Assembly (NCBI GenBank): GCA_027405735.1
Contig: JAPEHQ010000016.1
Location: 62,001 to 126,000, forward strand
Direction of reading: 5' to 3'
Length of the DNA stretch: 64,000 nucleotides
DNA from: Mucor racemosus
Lineage: Eukaryota > Mucoromycota > Mucoromycetes > Mucorales > Mucoraceae
The notes under the pieces are model-generated. The model saw only the letters and a list, made by a program, of their open reading frames with translations, made no database searches and was not told where the DNA came from. A program made the position numbers and the translations under genes. Positions 58,362-64,000 of this stretch are shown here, one piece after another (the first letter of the stretch is position 1; each line of letters starts with the position of its first letter).

Positions 58362-58600
58362 CTCCTCTCCAATATCATAAACATAAATATAGCCATCACT
58401 GAAACCTATTGCCACCTTTTTGCCGTCTGTGTCCCAAGCCAATTTATTCGATGCTTTTTTACCAGAACTAACTTATGTACTTACAAATGGTTCCTCAGTA
58501 TTTGCATTCAAATTCCATAAATTAAATTAACTGGTTCCATTTACAGTAGTAGTATTACCAAACGTATTACCAGCACGCCTTATAATAAATGTCAATCTAA
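58362..58600 (-). pseudogene. Dynein intermediate chain fragment, right copy
   Basis: Minus-strand translation: FIIRRAGNTFGN, TTVNGTS(stop), FNLWNLNANTEEPF, then a stop shared with the left copy, and NKLAWDTDGKKVAIGFSD, GYIYVYDIGEE ending at a possible donor. It keeps the WNL tryptophan and the last WD strand that the left copy has lost. Only this terminal portion is present. Confidence 0.7.
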
Positions 58601-58695
58601 ACTTAAAAATATCCCACTGTCATTGTTATACAGTAAGCTATAAAAAGCTTGATTTTTACTAATACAGCAATTAAATAAAAAAACAAGATGATATT

Positions 58696-59244
58696 TGTTT
58701 AGTACATAGACTATTACTGGGTACATGTATTACTAGTAGAAGTGCTCAAAGGATTATTTAGACATTATTCTTAGCATAGAATGATGAGTATGAGGTGATA
58801 ATGATGTATGCCAATTTTATTTCATTTAGTTATGCTACATTTAGTCTATGATGAAATGGTGTAGCCTGAGATCCTGAAGTGAGCCAATCATGAACTCGTT
58901 CCTGGAAATGGAATTCAACTATTTCATTTGCATCAACATTCACGGTCTAGAGTAAATCAAGCATGAAGACCCTATATACTTAACTTGGTCGTATCCTACT
59001 AAACTTGCTATGGCCAACCTATTATATCATTATGTTGTAATCAACTAGTTCTTCAAGACGATGAAATCATCCTTTCATACACTCTGTATTGTAGACTCTA
59101 TATCCACGCTTCCAAAACATATAAATACCCTGAATCCTGATGTCGTTCGAGATTGATTCATTATCTTGTTTACCTACAATATACTCAATAAATATATCTA
59201 GTATTAACTTTATTTTCTAGTTATTCATTGTGTATATTTAAACA
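58696..59244 (+). mobile_element. Solo LTR, family A copy 2
   Basis: 549 bp, TGTTTA to TAAACA, with a perfect 5 bp target duplication ATATT at 58691-58695 and 59245-59249. About fifteen substitutions separate it from copy 1 by eye. The left arm has the matching empty site near 3022-3030. Confidence 0.92.
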
Positions 59245-59430
59245 ATATTAATAGTATATGGTGAGTATTTAAGATCTAAGTAAGTTTCATGAAGTATGCT
59301 TTTAAACCCTTTTAAAAATCCTGAGGCAAACACGACATCTTGGTCCTCTAATTTCTATCCATCAAAATGTTGAGGTTTCTATTACACAATGAATGCACCT
59401 TTTATCTATCTTGACCTCAATATACATTGT

Positions 59431-61440
59431 TGGGTATCAGCTTTTTACCAGTTTTATTTCTCCAATTCATTAATATCCCGTCATATTGAAGGATGTTTTG
59501 CAGCACTGCCAAAAAAAAAAGAATGAATGCTTCAAGAGTTTTCTGCATATCAAATTATGCGATTTATTTAGTAGCAATTAATGTACTTAATTATAATTTT
59601 TGAACTTATTGATGTTAATCAGAACTATTAGTACTTTCATTCAAAAAAAGTAAGATTTGCTTTATACATTTACATCCACCCATTCAATGAATGACATTGC
59701 ATTTACTGTACTATCCGTTATATCAATCAACCGACATCATCTTGATTCGATACATTTGGCTAGCATTAGTTTTGAGCCGGGTTTTGCCAGCCAAATTTAT
59801 TAATATAAACTGGGCTCAACAACAACATCCCTACATTTGGCAATTAAATGCCTAAATTACACTTCGGCCACCAGGTATCGCCACAAAACAAATCTCGTAC
59901 AGGTAGACGAAGCATCACAATTAGGATCATTTTTTTATGTTCATAGATCTGAGCTCTATCTCACATTCATATATTTCTGCATAAACCATATTTCTATCTG
60001 TTCAACTTAATTGAAATACATTGAACGCCAACATCGTACTTGATAAAACGCCTTGACTTTATTGTGAGTCAACACAACTAATTTAATGCTAGTTTAGCAT
60101 CAGCAGTTGAACTAGATAAATTTGAGATTAGGCAACCCCTTGTAATAACTTTGCACACTATGAGCTAATAATGAACCGTTATTATAGATATGCTAATTAA
60201 GGATGACGACTTGACTCCAATGGACAAGCGACTTGATTATCAATATAAACAAAATATTAAAATTATATATAGAGATTGAATGAACAAGGGACGATAAGCC
60301 ATGTAAATTAGCATAATTGAATTGTTTCAAGCGTTTTGAACTGAATACGCCTTTACTTTTGACCTATAAAAATTGATTTATTAGTAAAATCAATTAACAA
60401 GCTAATATGTAATAATTATGGTGTACCTTTGATAGATGGTAGTAGTATACAAGACAACATTTTGTTTTTCTCTTCTTAGCTGTTGGCCACTAAATAGAAA
60501 CAGATACTTTTTAGAAATTAAATAGACTAACATGAGTTTATTCATTCATTCAAATCAAGTCAATATTATACATACTGTACTTTTATAATCACCAATTTTC
60601 TGCAGGTAGATATCGACTTTAGATTAAAAAAGCACTGATTATAACAACGTAAATAATAGAACAAAATAATTAAGTCCTGGATGCTTTTTTTTGTTCGAGA
60701 AAGATATTATAACGCGCCCTAACATTTAACAGTTAATAATCCATTTCCAAATAAATAATGGGAAAAACATGTACTTGTACCTGCTTCTTGATTTCAGTTT
60801 ATAAAAAAATATTAGTCCTTTTGTTGTAGTTTTAAACGTAAATAAAAGAGATGAGGAAAGAGTAGGGAAGAAAAAGATTTTGTGTGCTACAAACAGAAAT
60901 TCACAAAGGCATAAATACTTTTAGTGTTATCAAGCAGGTTGTTGTCGTTGTTCCCATTTGGTCCCCCCCAAAAGAAAAACATGGGCAGAACTCTTTCAAA
61001 CCCCAAATTTCAAATTAATATACTGTATCTCGTCAATAAGACAATTCTGTTGAATTAGAGTAACTCACATCTGCTTTAAAAAGCCATTCAAATTATCTTC
61101 GTTATTAATCATCTTATGATTGATATACTTTAATAAATTGACTAAAAAACCTTGATCTCATTGCTCTGCTCATCTGGGCTGCCTGATCTGCACAAAAAAT
61201 TTTATTCTGCCCATCTGTGCAGATCATTATGCCCATAGGAAGCATAGTTTGGCCGTAGTGTTTGTCGATAAATGAAATCCACAACTGTGCAGTACAGTTC
61301 TCATCATTAGTATAGTCCCAAGAGGAATTGTTAGCATGGGAGATTGGACGAATTATGTTTGCTGCGGCATCAACTACTACATCAATTGAATAACTAAGTA
61401 ATGATCTAAGTGCAGTTTTTTCAATTCAATTTGAGGCCTG
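59431..61440. other. 2 kb spacer without a gene
   Basis: AT-rich, no gene recognised. At 61158-61270 words such as CTGGGCTGCC, TCTGCCCATCTGTGCAG and ATGCCCATAGG recall the GTGCCCATGTGC cluster of the left flank (5745-6130), but I could not align them. Confidence 0.4.
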
Positions 61441-62714
61441 TGCTTGTGTCTTGTCGGGGCCAGTCATCAACAAACCTTTAAAAAAACCAATACAACACTC
61501 GGTACTTCTAGTGGAAAATACTCTGAGAGGGCCCGATGTGCGGCAAACAAACGATAAATGAGAGAGATAGTGAGTAATTGGCTTGAAAACACTAACAGAA
61601 AGCTATCTTTGATCAATTTTGGAGTTACAATACACAAAAAACACCTGGAAACAAGCATCCATTTCATTCAAATCATCTATTGACAATTTCCATTGCAATA
61701 CAATAGAACAGCAGTCTCTGATCAATTTGACAATAGCTTGCTGTGCAGCACGAGTACGGATCTTTGGAACAATCAAAGTTGGAACAATGTATAACATAAA
61801 GTCGTTGTAATCCACAGCTCTCGTTCTTCTTGTTTGCTTGATAAGATTTAGAAAAGACCCTTCAAATGTAACAGGTAAATATTTTCTTGTTGATTCTATC
61901 TGTTGACCGATTTCCTCTATTGTACGATTTTTGATAAAAAAGGGGTACATTTCTCTTTCATATTCTTCCAGATTAGGATTCATCTTGTGATAGTACTTTG
62001 TTGTCTTGGAGTTATCAACAGTGAGTATAGTATATAAAAGAGACCAATACCGCGACATAATTGTTGCATCCACAGATCTGGGTGCATTCCTTGGTTAAGA
62101 TTACGACACAGTTTGATATGTTAAGTTCTACATTGCTGTGTATTATGTTATGAAGCTCCGTGTATGCAGGAATATGGAACTAGTGTGTGTCACCTAGATT
62201 TGATTGGATATATGTATATATATAAATAGACTCATTTAAACAGGTCATTATAATTAGAGAATGTGAATATAAAAGAAGACGGTTCGATCTTATAATAAAG
62301 TTCTTTAGTTTTAGTGTGCTCTTTCATTTTATAACAGTTTTCCTTTATTTTTATTAGATGATTTAGTACATATTTTAGCTTTGAGATTGATATAATCTCC
62401 TGGCGTAACAATAATATGTGAACCTCATCATCTATAGGGAAACTAAGTGGCCCTTTAAAAGTGTTTAAACAAGAAAAGATGCTCAAGCCAGAAATGCCTC
62501 TAGCAGGGTCGCCGTGTCTATATTCATCCAAGGTTCTCATTTCACTGTCATTTCTGCAAAGATACATTCCATGTCGACGGTTCTGAGGATGTACTGGCCG
62601 TTTGGACACAATACCTACAAGGATAAGCACTTTGATGTAGAGCCAGTTTATACAAACCATCCAAGAGTTAGTCATCAGTCCTTCCGACATGCTTAATAAA
62701 TTATGTGTGGGCAA
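61440..62714 (-). pseudogene. Decayed DNA transposase
   Basis: Two minus-strand pieces of what looks like one transposase. Piece 1 (62714-62400) reads KRPVHPQNRRHGMYLCRN, then EMRTLDEYRHGDPARGISGL, SIFSCLNTFKGPLSF and PIDDEVHILL, matching the central region of large fungal transposases with a DxxH pattern. Piece 2 (62073-61606) reads EGSFLNLIKQTRRTRAVDYN and DFMLYIVPTLIVPK. After a frame change a third stretch reads HYLSHLSFVCRTSGPLRVFS, then TECCIGFFKG, a pattern typical of the C-terminal part of such proteins. Stops and frame changes make it inactive. Terminal repeats were not found. Superfamily not decided. Confidence 0.65.
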
Positions 62715-63451
62715 ATTACCCTATCAGTAATTTGCTGTTAACATTTAATAATCACTAATAAATAACAAGAAATCTACTATTTGACCCTTGTCTTACTTTT
62801 TAAAATATCTTTAATAAACCTAGAAAAGCTATAATCGTATTCCCCTTATTGCTTTTTATGGATTTTTTACCGTAGATTGAGACTAAAAAAAAAAAAAGAA
62901 ATTAGATCCACAGAATTTTTGAAAAAGGATTTCTTTATCATAAATTAAATCTGTGATCCACATTTTGCCAATGATCGACCTTTTGAAAAAAATGCCGAAC
63001 AATCCTCGGAAGCGGCCATCTAATAATATCTCATGCTGTAAATTTTTAAAAAAAAAATGACCGGACAGTCCGGAAGCGGCCGTTTAAATATCTCACGTAG
63101 TTGTGACATGCAGGTATCGAAATTTCATACAAAAATTAAGGTTCAACTGTATAACTAATTATTTAAAGGCTTATTTTATTATGTAAAGTATAAAATACAA
63201 CATACAACAGTAGCCTAATAACGAGCTTAACTTGGAAAATATAAGATGGTACTGTACAACCGGATTCGAAAAAAAAAGTCTACAAAATCACAAATTTTAA
63301 AAGATTTATAAAAATAAAATATACATTATATTCATTTAATTGTAAAATATATATCCATCTTTCTATTCGAATACACATTGGTATTTTTTATTTGAAAAAG
63401 AATTTTTTATAAATTGTTTTCACAGTCTTTAAAAATTTACCCAGAAGCAAG
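62715..63451. other. Spacer without a gene
   Basis: AT-rich. A short imperfect direct repeat, TCCTCGGAAGCGGCCATCTA (63003) and AGTCCGGAAGCGGCCGTTTA (63068), is the only feature noticed. Confidence 0.4.
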
Positions 63452-64000
63452 TGCAGTAAAATGTAAAATAAAAGCTTTGAAAAAAGATACAGTTTAAATC
63501 CTTCTTTATTCAAAAAATAGATAGTGTGCAATAGGTCTATATTTCTACTCTATTTATATTAGTTGTGCTTTTGTTATATCTGGGAGTTGCACCGTAACTG
63601 TCAGTGATCTATCAGAATTAGGAATAACCGAATTACCAACTTAGGACTTCTGTCAAACCGTGATGTTTAACATGCGAATCAGACAATGCTGCATTCCATA
63701 CATATATCATCATGCTACTTATTAAATGATTGAAGCATGATTCCATTGTCTTCATGCAATATCCATATGTTTATTCTTTTTGGTAAATCAATTAGTTTGT
63801 TTGTGATTTTAAAGTTTATATTGAGCTTCTTGATTTACATAATCAAGGCGGTCTTTTAATGCCCGTTTTTGGCATATTTGTTAATGATCCGCATAGAGCA
63901 ATCCTTACTTTGATCTATGTGTTTCTTCAGCTTATTTTATGAATCAATTTGCTTTGTTTATGATTCGGTCTATTTTATTTATATGTTAAATTACTAATAC
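63452..64000 (-). mobile_element. Family C LTR, copy 2 (cut by window end)
   Basis: Starts TGCAGTAAAATGTA, the 3' end of the family C LTR on the minus strand, and runs to the window edge; 549 of an expected 662 bp are visible. By eye only two substitutions separate it from copy 1 at 41367. Whether it is a solo LTR or the 3' LTR of a complete element lying beyond 64000 cannot be seen. Confidence 0.88.

Larger units (their letters stand above)
56496..59430 (-). repeat. Right arm of the large inverted duplication
   Basis: Reverse-complement counterpart of 2700-5330. It is longer because it has gained the family D LTR (447 bp) and its own family A LTR (549 bp), and has lost the left arm's LTR and hexamer expansion. 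The segment homologous to 2830-2976 ends near 59430. Confidence 0.85.

Overview
This is a 64 kb stretch of a eukaryotic, AT-rich genome. The genes have short GT-AG introns (about 45-90 nt) and include fungal-type families: Rxt3, Lsb5, an Hal4/Sat4-like kinase, a short tropomyosin, a type III GGPP synthase and a GT10 fucosyltransferase. A basal fungus of the Mucoromycota, probably Mucorales, fits best. This is inference from gene content and style; no ribosomal or mitochondrial marker is present.

Layout. A repeat-rich left flank (1-7.7 kb) holds a degenerate 21-22 nt tandem array, a dead dynein-intermediate-chain fragment and a solo LTR. A dense gene block follows (7.9-37.3 kb): TPP2 (-), a CCDC6-like coiled-coil protein (-), an SDR (+), GGPP synthase (+), a small acidic secreted protein (+), a Fanzor/TnpB-like nuclease (-), ALG11 (-), a Utp16/Bud21-like protein (+), an Lsb5-like VHS protein (+), a GT10 fucosyltransferase (+), CDC45 (-), TFIP11/Ntr1 (-), PAAF1/Rpn14 (+) and a pRiA4b ORF-3-like protein (-). 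A repeat island (37.9-42.3 kb) with two intact solo LTRs ends near a tRNA-Asp gene. A second gene block (43.2-53.6 kb) holds a VAP/MSP protein (+), an arrestin-like adaptor (-), an Hal4-like kinase (+), tropomyosin (+), Rxt3 (-) and MAK16 (+). The right flank (53.7-64 kb) is again repeats: LTRs, a hAT-type MITE and a decayed transposase.

The flanks mirror each other. The sequence at about 2.7-7.7 kb reappears in reverse complement at about 54.4-59.4 kb, so the 47 kb gene-bearing core sits between inverted arms. Each arm gained its own insertions after the duplication, and in two cases the matching empty site can be read in the other arm.

Most genes are single-copy housekeeping functions: proteolysis (TPP2, PAAF1), glycosylation (ALG11, GT10), replication (CDC45), splicing (TFIP11), ribosome assembly (MAK16, Utp16-like), trafficking (VAP, arrestin, Lsb5) and chromatin (Rxt3). 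They do not form one pathway. The most distinctive locus is the Fanzor-like gene at 18.7-22.3 kb, a eukaryotic relative of the transposon-encoded RNA-guided nuclease TnpB. Exon borders were read by eye from splice signals and frame, and the coding lengths given are in frame throughout.
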